Assembly: GCA_964388275.1 (NCBI GenBank)
Contig: CAYLZD010000007.1
Coordinates: 89,707 to 153,706, forward strand
Direction: 5' to 3'
Length of the DNA: 64,000 nt
DNA from: JARYLZ01 sp964388275
Lineage (GTDB): Bacteria; Bacteroidota; Ignavibacteria; SZUA-365
Positions 47,476 through 56,325 of this stretch are shown piece by piece. Under the pieces are notes generated by a model. The model was not told the origin of the DNA. It searched no databases and saw nothing but the letters and a program-made list of their open reading frames with translations. Each line of letters opens with the position of its first letter. Positions within the stretch are counted from its first letter, which is position 1. The position numbers and the translations under genes are program-made.

Positions 47476-49523
47476 GGTGTGACCTGCATGTTCGATGGTT
47501 GATTCTTCGGCAGTGTGAAGTGAAACGTGGTGCCGGCGCCGAGTTCCGATTCCAACCAAATGCGCCCGCCGTGATGCTCGATGATTTTTTTGACTATTGT
47601 CAGACCCGCGCCGTTGCCTTCGTATTCCTCGCGCTGATGAAGGCGCTCGAAAATCTTGAAAATGGATTCGAAGTACCTCTCCTCGATTCCGATACCGTTA
47701 TCTTTTATGGAGAAGAGAATGAAACGATCTTCCTCTTCGCGCCACTCGATTTCAATGACGACCCTGTCCTTGTCGTTGAATTTTATCGCATTGCTCAGGA
47801 GGTTGAAGAAGACCTGCTCGATCCGCGTCTTCTCTCCGTAAACCGTCGGAAGATCCTCCGGGAGCTTGAGCTGCGTATCCTTCGTGGCGATGCGGTAGCT
47901 CAGACTCTGGCTCACGTTGTGAATTACGTCGATGATCTTCGTCTCTTCGTATGGAGAGTTGACGCGGCCGATGCGGGAGAGTTCCAGCAAAGCGTCGATG
48001 AGCGATCCCAAGCGTTGGGAAAAATCCTTGAGATTGTTGATGTATGTCCGGGCGGTGGCATCGAAGGATTCATAATACTCGTCCACGAGAAGATTCGAGA
48101 TGAAACTGATGCCGGCGAGAGGTTCCTTGAGGTCGTGAGAGATGATGTACGCGAATTCGTCCAGTTCCTGATTCTGTTTCCTGATTTCCACCGACTTGCT
48201 GAGCGACTCGAAATAGAGTATAGCGTTCTCTATCGCTCCTCCGATACTGGTGCCCAAAGCCGACAGAAAACTGAGCGTCTCCTCGGAGCGCACTACGCGG
48301 TCGCGCGCCAATATTACGAGCAGGCCGACGAAGGAAGCTTTCGGAAGCAGAGGCAGTATGAGTCTCGTCGCAGGGGTGCGGATTCCGTCCGCACCCTGGA
48401 TGAAAGACATGTGGGACAAGTCGTGGAGCAGCACCTCGCCCTCTTCCGCCAGAATGAAATCGTCCTGCGAAGGCTGCAGAAGCTGCATCAAACGGCGGCT
48501 TCTATCCGCGGGTTCGACCGCCGTGAGGCGGAGCGAACCGTCGTTCCTGTTCTTCAGATACAGCCCGCCGAGAATGCCGTTGAATTTTCCCATGAGGTGG
48601 CGGAGCGAAATGGCGCATATCGCCTCGAGTTCCAGCGTCTGGCTGATGCTGAGGGCCAATGTATTCAGAAACTCGAGCTGTTCCTGTTTTTCCTCCAACG
48701 CCCTTTGCGTCTGAAGCGTGTCGGTCATGTCGCGGCTCAGCATGAGCAAGCCCAGGGACTGCCGGTTGGAATCCCGGAGAGGCGTCAAATCCACCAGCGA
48801 TGGAAAAACCGTACCGTCTCTGCGGCGCAGCATCAGAAGTTGCTGGCATTTGCCCTCCTCCCGGGCTTTCCTGTGCAAATCCTCCCAAGCGCCGTCCTCT
48901 GCATCCTGAAACAATTCGGCGGCACGGAGCCGGCCCACAACATCAGTCCGTGGATATTGAAACATACGGCAGGCGCCTTCATTGAAGCTTAGTATCGTTC
49001 CCGATGCGCTGATTGCGATAATGGAAGTTTCGGTGGAACTATCCACTATTGCGTTGAGGAATCCATTGAGCTGGAACAGTTCTGCGCCGTGTTCCTGAGC
49101 CAGCGGGGAGAGCGATTGCGTCCACGAGTCTCGATCGCCCTGGGAATTGTCCGCTTGAATGGGCTGTACGAGCACGTCGGCCTCATCGTCTCCGTTCAGC
49201 GGCGAGAAGAGAAAAGCAAAATGTCTGGTGGCAGTCTCGCCCGGCTGGTGAAAACGCCCGATGCGCGCCATACCATCGTCTTTCACGCTTCCGAGTATGC
49301 GCTCCATGGGCCAGGTTTCGTCAACCGGCAGAAACAATTTTTCAAATCCGACTACTTTTTCCGATATTCCAACGCTATCCATCCACTCGCGTCCTTCCGG
49401 ATTGAGCGACAGAACGGTTCCATCTCGGCGAAGGACAATCGCAGCGGAACGCAACCTCGAGTAAAGCGGCGCTTGAACCGTTCCCAATTGCGAATCTTCG
49501 TCTTTCGCATGCAGTGTTTGCAA
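47472..49523 (-). CDS. Cytoplasmic PAS/GAF sensor histidine kinase
   Basis: The 683-aa kinase has no transmembrane segment and should sense an internal signal. A first PAS-like region covers about 20-130, a second PAS 155-270 with a PAC-like end, and a GAF domain about 290-435. The HisKA domain has His463 in IISHDLKEPL, and the ATPase domain has the N box LLSNAIKFND and G boxes DNGIGI and GNGAGL. The start is a TTG with GGGAG seven bases upstream; no ATG is near. It pairs with the adjacent sigma-54 response regulator. Confidence 0.93.
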   Translation of the reverse strand: MQTLHAKDEDSQLGTVQAPLYSRLRSAAIVLRRDGTVLSLNPEGREWMDSVGISEKVVGFEKLFLPVDETWPMERILGSVKDDGMARIGRFHQPGETATRHFAFLFSPLNGDDEADVLVQPIQADNSQGDRDSWTQSLSPLAQEHGAELFQLNGFLNAIVDSSTETSIIAISASGTILSFNEGACRMFQYPRTDVVGRLRAAELFQDAEDGAWEDLHRKAREEGKCQQLLMLRRRDGTVFPSLVDLTPLRDSNRQSLGLLMLSRDMTDTLQTQRALEEKQEQLEFLNTLALSISQTLELEAICAISLRHLMGKFNGILGGLYLKNRNDGSLRLTAVEPADRSRRLMQLLQPSQDDFILAEEGEVLLHDLSHMSFIQGADGIRTPATRLILPLLPKASFVGLLVILARDRVVRSEETLSFLSALGTSIGGAIENAILYFESLSKSVEIRKQNQELDEFAYIISHDLKEPLAGISFISNLLVDEYYESFDATARTYINNLKDFSQRLGSLIDALLELSRIGRVNSPYEETKIIDVIHNVSQSLSYRIATKDTQLKLPEDLPTVYGEKTRIEQVFFNLLSNAIKFNDKDRVVIEIEWREEEDRFILFSIKDNGIGIEERYFESIFKIFERLHQREEYEGNGAGLTIVKKIIEHHGGRIWLESELGAGTTFHFTLPKNQPSNMQVTP

Positions 49524-49565
49524 TTATATCTCCCGGGAGTTGGAGCGGATGAACAAAATACCAAG

Positions 49566-49596
49566 CAAAGTTACGGAATTCATGGAAAAAATCAAG
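49566..49596 (-). promoter_or_regulatory. Bacteroidota-type promoter candidate for the kinase-regulator operon
   Basis: On the minus strand CTTG (49596-49593), 19 bases, then TAACTTTG (49573-49566) matches TAnnTTTG exactly. Transcription would start near 49560, about 37 bases before the TTG start. This is one of the two exact -7 matches paired with a -33 element. Confidence 0.5.
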
Positions 49597-49608
49597 CAGA
49601 TATTGAAA

Positions 49609-49636
49609 GAACTTCACATTTCAGAAAATATTCTGG
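49609..49636 (+). promoter_or_regulatory. ECF-type promoter candidate upstream of the ECF sigma gene
   Basis: GAACTT (49609-49614), 17 bases and TCTGG (49632-49636) resemble the RpoE-type -35/-10 (GAACTT, TCTRA). It lies about 70 bases before the sigma factor start and would allow autoregulation, which is usual for such systems. Confidence 0.35.
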
Positions 49637-49705
49637 AAATTGCGACATGATTAAACCTGTGATCGATTCAAGTTTCTAACATATGGTATACGGCATGACC
49701 CTTTG

Positions 49706-50257
49706 ATGAGAGAGCGCAATGATGATGAACTTGTCGCCTTGTGCAAGGATGGAAGCCATCAGGCATTCAACACCCTCGTGCGAAGATATCAGACGCAGAT
49801 ATACCGTATGCTGTACCGTTTCCTCGGCAATGAAGACGATGCTCTCGACGTCGCACAAGAGGTCTTCGTCAGAGCCTGGCGGGGTATCAGCGATTTCAGG
49901 GGCGAGTCGCAAGTTTTCACCTGGCTCTACCGTATCGCCGCAAATCTGGCTCTCAATCACATCAGAAAAAGAAAACTTCGGGAATTCCTGCATCTGGACG
50001 ACTTGGCGGAAAACATCGAGGACACGGACGAAACGGATCCGCAGAGGCTTCTCGAAGCAGAGGAAACCCGCAGCGCCGTCGAGCGCGCCGTCTCACTCTT
50101 GCCTGAGAAGCAGAAAGCCGTATTTGTCATGCGATATTATGAGAACATGTCATACAGCGAGATAGCGGCAATACTAAAAAAATCAGTCGGCGGGCTCAAG
50201 GCGAATTACTATCACGCGACCAAAAAGATCGAGGAATTTCTCAATAATGCGCTGTAA
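49706..50257 (+). CDS. ECF-family RNA polymerase sigma factor (RpoE/SigW-like)
   Basis: The 183-aa protein has sigma region 2 (FNTLVRRYQTQIYRMLYRFLGNEDDALDVAQEVFVRAWRG, with FTWLYRIAANLALNHIRKRK) and region 4 (LPEKQKAVFVMRYYENMSYSEIAAILKKSVGGLKANYYHATKKIEEFL), and no region 1 or 3. It directs polymerase to stress genes when its anti-sigma is inactivated. The ATG at 49706 is preferred over the TTG three bases before. It overlaps the anti-sigma gene by 11 bases. Confidence 0.94.
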   Translation: MRERNDDELVALCKDGSHQAFNTLVRRYQTQIYRMLYRFLGNEDDALDVAQEVFVRAWRGISDFRGESQVFTWLYRIAANLALNHIRKRKLREFLHLDDLAENIEDTDETDPQRLLEAEETRSAVERAVSLLPEKQKAVFVMRYYENMSYSEIAAILKKSVGGLKANYYHATKKIEEFLNNAL

Positions 50258-50903
50258 GAACTGCGAATATGATCTGCCGGATTATGTGCAGGGCCGCTTG
50301 ACGCCCGAGCGATCCTCCGAGATCGAACTGCATATCCGGAACTGTCCGCTCTGTGAATCCGAAACTGCGAAGCTGAAACTGCTTTTCGCCGAGTTGGATT
50401 CCGAAGCCGCCTCCTTCGATGACAATCCGGGCGGTGATTTCCCGGCTAAGGTGATGCAGCGTATCGAAAACCGACAGGCCGCATGGAAACCCGGTTTTGC
50501 GGCAGTCAAAGTCGGAATACCGGCAGTCGCCGCCGGCTTTCTCGTGGCATTCCTGTTTCTGATGCCCGGCCCCCAACTCGGCGACCACGCCTACTTCGCA
50601 TCCTCAGCGCGCGACATGAAATACATTATCGGCAGCATGGACTCGCTGCAGATTTCCTTGCTGCAGCAGGACTACGCTCCGGCGCCGATATCGATTCAGA
50701 ACTTCACGGCAGACCTGACGCTGCCGGATATTGAAGGGGATTCGACGTTCGACGAGGCGTTTCCTCTTTTCGCCGGCATTCCTGATGAAGCCTTGCTCGC
50801 CGCAAGCGCTGAGTATCTGCCGAATCAAGCGGTTTTGGAGCTGCTTTCCGACGAGGATATCAAGCCGTTGATCGAAAGCGGTTCCGATGAAGGCCGGCTT
50901 TAG
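50247..50903 (+). CDS. Zinc-finger anti-sigma factor, membrane-anchored
   Basis: The 218-aa protein starts with a zf-HC2 motif: CKNC, then HIRNCPLC, giving Cys-x2-Cys and His-x3-Cys-x2-Cys, which holds the sigma factor in the cytoplasm. One transmembrane segment (VGIPAVAAGFLVAFLFLM) lies around residues 86-105, and about 110 residues are predicted periplasmic. No known sensor domain is recognised there. Release of the sigma factor would normally follow proteolysis or a conformational signal from the periplasm. Confidence 0.87.
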   Translation: MRCKNCEYDLPDYVQGRLTPERSSEIELHIRNCPLCESETAKLKLLFAELDSEAASFDDNPGGDFPAKVMQRIENRQAAWKPGFAAVKVGIPAVAAGFLVAFLFLMPGPQLGDHAYFASSARDMKYIIGSMDSLQISLLQQDYAPAPISIQNFTADLTLPDIEGDSTFDEAFPLFAGIPDEALLAASAEYLPNQAVLELLSDEDIKPLIESGSDEGRL

Positions 50904-50949
50904 GAGCCCGCTATCGCTAAACCAATGGACTAATTGTGCAGGTGAATCA

Positions 50950-51435
50950 ATGACGAGTGCAAAAACAATACTGTCGACTCTAACGCTGTTGGCGGCCTTC
51001 CTGCCCGCCTATTTGCGAGCGCAACCGGAAGGGGACGAAGACGGTCCAGCGCGCCGGCGCCTCGAAGAATACCGCCGCATCAAGCTTATCGAATTCGTCG
51101 AATTGAATGAGGATCAGGCGATCCGGTATTTCGCCAGGGAGCGGGAATTGAGACAGGCGGAGCGCGCGTCCACGTATCAACGACAATTAGTGCTCCGGAG
51201 ACTGCGAGATTTCGGCAAGTCCTCCCCGACTGAAATCGAGGTGCAGAAGGAAATACAGGCGCTCGCCGATATCGCGGCGGAGATCACAGACCGGCGCAAG
51301 GATTTTGCCGCGGGTTTGAAGGACTTCCTGAGTCCCAGGCAAATGGCCCGCCTGATCGTCTTCGAGGATAATTTCTCCCGCGAGGTGCGGCGGATCATAC
51401 AGGATATAAGGAAAGGCGGCAGGCACAGCCGCTGA
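50950..51435 (+). CDS. Spy/CpxP-like periplasmic helical protein
   Basis: The 161-aa product begins at an ATG with AGGTGA upstream and has a signal peptide cleaved near LRA|QPEG. The mature part is Arg/Glu-rich and helical. FVELNEDQAIRYF and FLSPRQMARLIVF resemble LTxxQ-type motifs of Spy, CpxP and related heavy-metal sensors. In other ECF systems such proteins sense envelope or metal stress and interact with the anti-sigma. Gene order sigma, anti-sigma, periplasmic protein supports that, but the ligand is unknown. Confidence 0.72.
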   Translation: MTSAKTILSTLTLLAAFLPAYLRAQPEGDEDGPARRRLEEYRRIKLIEFVELNEDQAIRYFARERELRQAERASTYQRQLVLRRLRDFGKSSPTEIEVQKEIQALADIAAEITDRRKDFAAGLKDFLSPRQMARLIVFEDNFSREVRRIIQDIRKGGRHSR

Positions 51436-51520
51436 TCCGGCCGGCTCGTTTCAACCGTCATGCCGCGCCCGCGTCGGCCCTTCCTGTTCGCCTTCGGACG
51501 TAAATTCGTATCTTGAGCGC

Positions 51521-52153
51521 ATGGAGTTCTTATCAGGCGGTCGCAGAGGCCGCAGCATAGATACAATTTCCGAACGCAGGCGCGACAAGTTTGAAGCGAC
51601 ACTCAGCCGGCGTCAGCCAGACCTCGCGGTCGTGATGGAAAACGTCTGGGATCCGCACAATGTCGGGGCAATTCTCCGCACCGCAGATGCGGTGGGCATT
51701 CCAGAAGTGCATCTGCTGTATCATCGCGAATCCTTTCCGGATATCAAGCGCGCCGGGAAGCAATCCTCGGCAAGCGCGAACAAATGGCTGGACTTCCGGC
51801 GCCATGATAATCCGTCGGACTGCATTCATTTCCTGCGCGATAAGGGTTATACGGTTTATGCTTCCAGGCTCGACCGCGATGCGATATCTCTCTACGACAT
51901 CGACGCGACGAAGCCCAGCGCCTTCGTCCTCGGCAACGAGAGCCGCGGAGTCTCGGAAGAGATCACCGCTCTGGCGGATTGCGTCTACAGAATCCCGATG
52001 ATCGGTATGGTCCAGAGTCTGAATGTTTCCGTGGCGGCCGCGGTAACTCTATACGAAGCGCTCCGGCAACGCTTGGCGGCCGGCATGTGCGACTCGGCCC
52101 GTTTCAGCGAGGAAGAACTCCGCGCTCGGCTCGCCTCCTGGGCCAGACGCTGA
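51521..52153 (+). CDS. SpoU/TrmH-family RNA 2'-O-methyltransferase
   Basis: The 210-aa protein has a trefoil-knot fold: motif 1 NVGAILRTADAVGIPEVHLL, motif 2 FVLGNESRGVSEEI and motif 3 IPMIGMVQSLNVSVAAAVTLYEAL. The length, N-terminal arm and C-terminal extension resemble TrmH, which methylates G18 of tRNAs, but rRNA targets cannot be excluded. The three genes upstream on the same strand are a stress module, so it may have its own promoter, for which only a weak match (TATCTTGA near 51507) was seen. Confidence 0.9.
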   Translation: MEFLSGGRRGRSIDTISERRRDKFEATLSRRQPDLAVVMENVWDPHNVGAILRTADAVGIPEVHLLYHRESFPDIKRAGKQSSASANKWLDFRRHDNPSDCIHFLRDKGYTVYASRLDRDAISLYDIDATKPSAFVLGNESRGVSEEITALADCVYRIPMIGMVQSLNVSVAAAVTLYEALRQRLAAGMCDSARFSEEELRARLASWARR

Positions 52154-52163
52154 AAAACGCATT

Positions 52164-54209
52164 TCAGCGCAAGACGAGAAACGCAGCCGTCTCGCTCCGG
52201 TCCAAGCAGCTGAGCACAGCGAGGTAAACGCCTGCCGTAAGTTTCATGTCTCCGGCATTCACCTCGTGTTCCCCGGCCGGCAAATTTCCGTCCAATACTC
52301 GATAGACTTCCCTGCCGTTTCCGTCCAGCACCCGGAGTTTCACCCGAGCGGCCGACAGAAGCGTAAACGTGAACGCCGTTGCGTCCGAAAACGGATTCGG
52401 ATGATTTCTGAGGCGGAATCCGGCTGCTCGCGACAGCAGTGGTTCACAATACCCGTTCAATGGAACCGGTATATCGAGAACACCGAGGTCGTTCACGCAA
52501 CTGGTTTCAAGCATGGGATCCGAAATCCGGAGTTTCGTAATCCCTCCCGCCCGTCCGCTCCGTGGACGGAATTTCAGTACCAGCGCATCTCTTGCGCCGC
52601 AGCTTATGCCGGTCATGCTGATGGTCAGGGAATTCTTGACCCTGGTGAGGACCGGTGCGCAGAAAGCGGCCAGAGTTCCCGCCGTTTCGCAGCCGGCGTA
52701 GTCGAGCAAAGTCGTGTCGAAGCCGATGCCGAGATGAAACTGCAAGGCGGTTCCCGCCTCTATTGCCGGCAGCAGGCGGATCGGCACGCGCAGTAACGCG
52801 TCGTCGTGCCGCAGCGCCTCGCCCTCGAGCTTCCGTGTCTCGCGGCACGCCCTTAACAGCAAATCCATGTCGGAACCCGGCGCTCCGATCAGGCAGTGCT
52901 GTTCCAGCGTTGCGGATTCGAACGACAAGACGGTGGTCTTATCCTCGGGCACCCCTGAAGTCTCGAATTCGAAGGAGAACAGAGGGCCGACACCGGTTCC
53001 AGGCACATGCGATTCCATGCGCACGCGGCAGCGACCGGAGGATTCTTCAACAAACAGAGCCGCGCCGGCAGAAACGGAGTTGTCGGTCCTGATCGCGACG
53101 AAGCGCAGAAGGCCGGGATCGTACTTCACACCGATATCGCATGAAAGAGGCATGGCGGTTGACAGCGCCCTGCCGACGAACACGGGAACTCTTAGCAACC
53201 CCTTCGACGGCGCTTCCAGGCCGAACTCGAAGTATAATAGTGTCGTCTGATCGTGATAAGAAACAGTGTAAAAGGTATCGGTTTCCGCAAAGGAGCCCGG
53301 CGACCTATGAGCCAGCTCGAGCAGGCGCAAAGAACCGTCGTAACATGGGTTCGACGAAGTGTATCGCAGCGCGCAGGCGTCGACCAGCACTTCTTCTCCG
53401 AGACGGCGGAAAGCGTTCAGAAGATCGTCCGGAGTCGGCGAGCGGAAGTACTTCCCGCCGGTCGCGGAGGAAATGCCCGCCAGAACGCTCTCATCCACGT
53501 CATTGCCTAGTCCGATGAAATAAACGGGAACATGCGCTTGCATGGCCGCTTTGATGACCGCTTCCGCCGAATGGAAGGCCGGGTTCTCTCCCTGACTCCT
53601 GCCGTCCGTCAGACAGACTAAAATCGGCCGCCCCTTCCGCGGCTGCAAGGAATCTATCGCTCGCAGCAAGGCCTGCCAAAGCCATGTCCCTCCTTCCGCC
53701 CTGATGGATTGCACGGACCCGATCAGGTCTTCTTTGTCCGTGGTGAAGGGACGATGCTCGGTGAAGGCGTCGGCGGAACCGTAATCGGACGCGAAACTGT
53801 ACAAACCCGCCTCGTCACGCGGGCCCAACAACGACAGTAGCGCCTCCGCTCCGCTTTTCGCGGCCCGCAGTTTCAAACTGTCGGGATCCGATTCCCCGAA
53901 CTCATTCCTGGCCATGCTCGACGAACGATCCAGAAGTACCGCAACGGAAAATCTCAACGCGCTGTCTCCGGGGCAGATTACCGTTTCCAGCCGCTGCGCG
54001 ACGCCGTTCTCGAAAAGTTCGAAGTTAGACGCGGAGAATTCCCTCGCGTCGGCATTCCCGTTCGTCACTGATACAGCCAGTCTGACGAGCGGGAAATCCG
54101 ACGTATCTATCCTTTTTATACGTATCCACGTCTGCCCCTGCCCTACGGCAAGAACCGCAGGGACGGCGGCCAGAATCCCGAAGAACAGCGCCGCCAGGAA
54201 CATTCTCAT
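52164..54209 (-). CDS. T9SS-secreted von Willebrand A protein, first paralogue
   Basis: The 681-aa protein has a signal peptide with Gln predicted near the cleavage site (AVG|QGQ). The VWA domain at about 80-280 keeps a complete MIDAS: LLDRSSSM (DxSxS), the Thr in GGTWLW and Asp in LVCLTDGRSQ. Two beta-sandwich segments follow (about 320-450 and 470-590), with the look of cohesin-like or adhesin domains. The C-terminus, RLRNHPNPFSDATAFTFTL to the end, is a degenerate T9SS type A sorting domain. The start at M3 is preferred; a GTG overlapping the upstream stop at 54215 is the alternative. Confidence 0.87.
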   Translation of the reverse strand: MRMFLAALFFGILAAVPAVLAVGQGQTWIRIKRIDTSDFPLVRLAVSVTNGNADAREFSASNFELFENGVAQRLETVICPGDSALRFSVAVLLDRSSSMARNEFGESDPDSLKLRAAKSGAEALLSLLGPRDEAGLYSFASDYGSADAFTEHRPFTTDKEDLIGSVQSIRAEGGTWLWQALLRAIDSLQPRKGRPILVCLTDGRSQGENPAFHSAEAVIKAAMQAHVPVYFIGLGNDVDESVLAGISSATGGKYFRSPTPDDLLNAFRRLGEEVLVDACALRYTSSNPCYDGSLRLLELAHRSPGSFAETDTFYTVSYHDQTTLLYFEFGLEAPSKGLLRVPVFVGRALSTAMPLSCDIGVKYDPGLLRFVAIRTDNSVSAGAALFVEESSGRCRVRMESHVPGTGVGPLFSFEFETSGVPEDKTTVLSFESATLEQHCLIGAPGSDMDLLLRACRETRKLEGEALRHDDALLRVPIRLLPAIEAGTALQFHLGIGFDTTLLDYAGCETAGTLAAFCAPVLTRVKNSLTISMTGISCGARDALVLKFRPRSGRAGGITKLRISDPMLETSCVNDLGVLDIPVPLNGYCEPLLSRAAGFRLRNHPNPFSDATAFTFTLLSAARVKLRVLDGNGREVYRVLDGNLPAGEHEVNAGDMKLTAGVYLAVLSCLDRSETAAFLVLR

Positions 54210-54211
54210 AA

Positions 54212-56305
54212 TCACCTCAACACGACGAGCTTGCGGGTATCATGCTCGAGCCCTTCTCGCAGAGTGCATAAATATGCGCCCGCAGGCACTTCGCCCGCCG
54301 GAAGAACGGCCGTGTGCACGCCGGCTTTCAAATATTCGTCCACTAGCACCCTTACCGGCACGCCCTCCAGATTCGTGAGCTCGAGACGCGTGCGGTCGGT
54401 TCCCCTCACGTTGAATTCGATTATCGCGCCGACGCATCTTCCCGCGACGACCGGATTTGGGGAGATACTGCGGAATCCTATTACGTGTTTGCGTTCAAGC
54501 ACCGGCTCACACCAGCCGTCTGTGAAAAAACAGTCACCCGAGAAAATCAAATCGGGAATGCAGGATTGCTCCATATGTGCATTCTGCACAATTAGAGAGA
54601 CACGCGAGGACAAGGTTTGGTTACGAGTGCCGAATCGCAGATAGATCAAGGGACCGGATCTCCGGGCCGGGTAAGCGAACGGACTTTCGATTTCCAGAAA
54701 TCCGGGCGACGTTTCACGCACCGTCACGGCCGAGCGCTCGCTGACCGAGCCCGCCGTCGAAAATCCGGCATATGTCACCAGCGAAGCGTCGAAGACGCAG
54801 TTGAAGCCGAATCTCAGTTCCTGTTCTGAATCTAGCTCGTCGTACAGAAATACCGGGATACTGTAAATGTCGCGCGCCGATACTACCAGCGTCGTATCAA
54901 GTCCCATCCTCAGGAGAGCCGGACAGCCGTTTACGACGAAATCCCTGCCTCCTCCGGCGCTGACCGTCTCGCAATTCTGACGCCACGTCACCACATCCAG
55001 ATACACGGCGGTTCGCCGGTTGGCGAAATACTCCGGGATATCGTATCTCAAGTAAAGGATCACATCCTCGGCGCCTGCTTCGACTGCCCTCGCCGGCACG
55101 GCAGCCGATGCGGTGATTCTGACCAGACCGGGCGCTTCCTCAAAAGCGAGGATCGACTGTCCCTCGAATACGGCGCCGCCCGTGACCGCATCGAGGAAGG
55201 TCAGCACAGTGGGATCATGTCTCGCGACGAGTTCGAGTTGTACCGCTTCGCCGGAGCGAATTTCACCGTCCGCCCGGAGAGGAACCGCCAGTACGCCGCC
55301 GTCCCGGACCGTATCGGACACGGCAGGATACAGGCGGAGGCGGGAACGGAAGTCATCGAGATCATATCGCAGGCGGCCCTCGTCGTGGGCGCCGCTTATG
55401 TCGATGTGCACATCCACCGTTCTCGTCTCACCCGATCTGCAGGTGTCGGGTGTCGTGTAGGTAAGAATGCAGTCGCTCTTCAGGAGGTTGCGCATAATGG
55501 CGTCGAATATCGCGGAGAGGTCGTTCGCCGAAGGCGCCAGCGCGAATTCCCCGCCGGTTTCTTCAGAGAGCAGGGCCATTTCCGACACGCGCGCGGCTTC
55601 CACGTCGAATCCTATGATGTAAACCGACACCCCCTTCGCTCTCGCAGCGCCGATGGCGTCATTGACCGTACCGATGGAACTCTGGTCGGATCCGTCAGTG
55701 AGGAGTATTATGACTGTTTTCCCGGTGTCGGCCGTACACCATGTCAGGCCCATGATCACGGCGTCGTAAATCGCGGTTCCGCTGCGCAATTCCAGCCCGG
55801 CGAGGGCATCCTCCAACAGGGAAACATTTCCGGTGAAATCCTGCTGGAGCCGCGACGTCGCGGCGAAGGAGATTAAAGCGCCAAGATCGATTGGACGAAG
55901 TTTCCTGAAAGACTCCACGAAGACCTGCTTGGCCTTCCGCCATTTCACGCTGTCCACGTTGTCGTAATCGTGGGTCCCTTCCTTGAACGCCATGCTGAGA
56001 CTGACGTCGAGTATGAACATGAAATGAACGGTCTGCTCCAGAGAATCCGTCAGGCACGTTACCTGAAGCGGCTGCATCGGCTCGCCATCCTCGCGCACGG
56101 TGAACTGGTCCGCCGTCACTTTCTGCAGGATCGACGTGTTGTCGAGGACTTTGAGCGGAATGCGGATTTCAGGCCATGCCGAAAGATCGGGCGGACTCAA
56201 AAAAAGACGGAACTGCGCAGGCGCTGCCGCCGCCCAGAACGCGGCAATTAGCGTAAAACAAATTATTCGGATTCTTATTTCCGTAATAGAACGGTTTTGC
56301 CGCAT
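54212..56305 (-). CDS. T9SS-secreted von Willebrand A protein, second paralogue
   Basis: The 697-aa protein shares the layout of its neighbour: signal peptide with cleavage near APA|QFRL, VWA at about 80-300 and two beta-sandwich segments with Cys-containing borders. The MIDAS is complete: FILDVSLSM (DxSxS), the Thr in RSGTAIYDA and Asp in ILLTDGSDQSS. Unlike the first paralogue, its C-terminus (GFRSISPNPVVAG to the end) is a degenerate T9SS type A domain. The two genes are nearly adjacent and are probably an old tandem duplication, since only general architecture, not long stretches of sequence, is shared. Confidence 0.87.
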   Translation of the reverse strand: MRQNRSITEIRIRIICFTLIAAFWAAAAPAQFRLFLSPPDLSAWPEIRIPLKVLDNTSILQKVTADQFTVREDGEPMQPLQVTCLTDSLEQTVHFMFILDVSLSMAFKEGTHDYDNVDSVKWRKAKQVFVESFRKLRPIDLGALISFAATSRLQQDFTGNVSLLEDALAGLELRSGTAIYDAVIMGLTWCTADTGKTVIILLTDGSDQSSIGTVNDAIGAARAKGVSVYIIGFDVEAARVSEMALLSEETGGEFALAPSANDLSAIFDAIMRNLLKSDCILTYTTPDTCRSGETRTVDVHIDISGAHDEGRLRYDLDDFRSRLRLYPAVSDTVRDGGVLAVPLRADGEIRSGEAVQLELVARHDPTVLTFLDAVTGGAVFEGQSILAFEEAPGLVRITASAAVPARAVEAGAEDVILYLRYDIPEYFANRRTAVYLDVVTWRQNCETVSAGGGRDFVVNGCPALLRMGLDTTLVVSARDIYSIPVFLYDELDSEQELRFGFNCVFDASLVTYAGFSTAGSVSERSAVTVRETSPGFLEIESPFAYPARRSGPLIYLRFGTRNQTLSSRVSLIVQNAHMEQSCIPDLIFSGDCFFTDGWCEPVLERKHVIGFRSISPNPVVAGRCVGAIIEFNVRGTDRTRLELTNLEGVPVRVLVDEYLKAGVHTAVLPAGEVPAGAYLCTLREGLEHDTRKLVVLR

Positions 56306-56325
56306 GCCGGTTCTCTTTCCGGTTT

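Noticed and set aside
47499..48992. 497-codon open frame on the plus strand
   Set aside because: It is fully antisense to the histidine kinase, whose motifs are complete; long shadow frames are common in GC-rich DNA.
51490..51514. Promoter-like TAAATTCG/TATCTTGA before the methyltransferase gene
   Set aside because: No TTG at the standard spacing, and the start would leave almost no leader.
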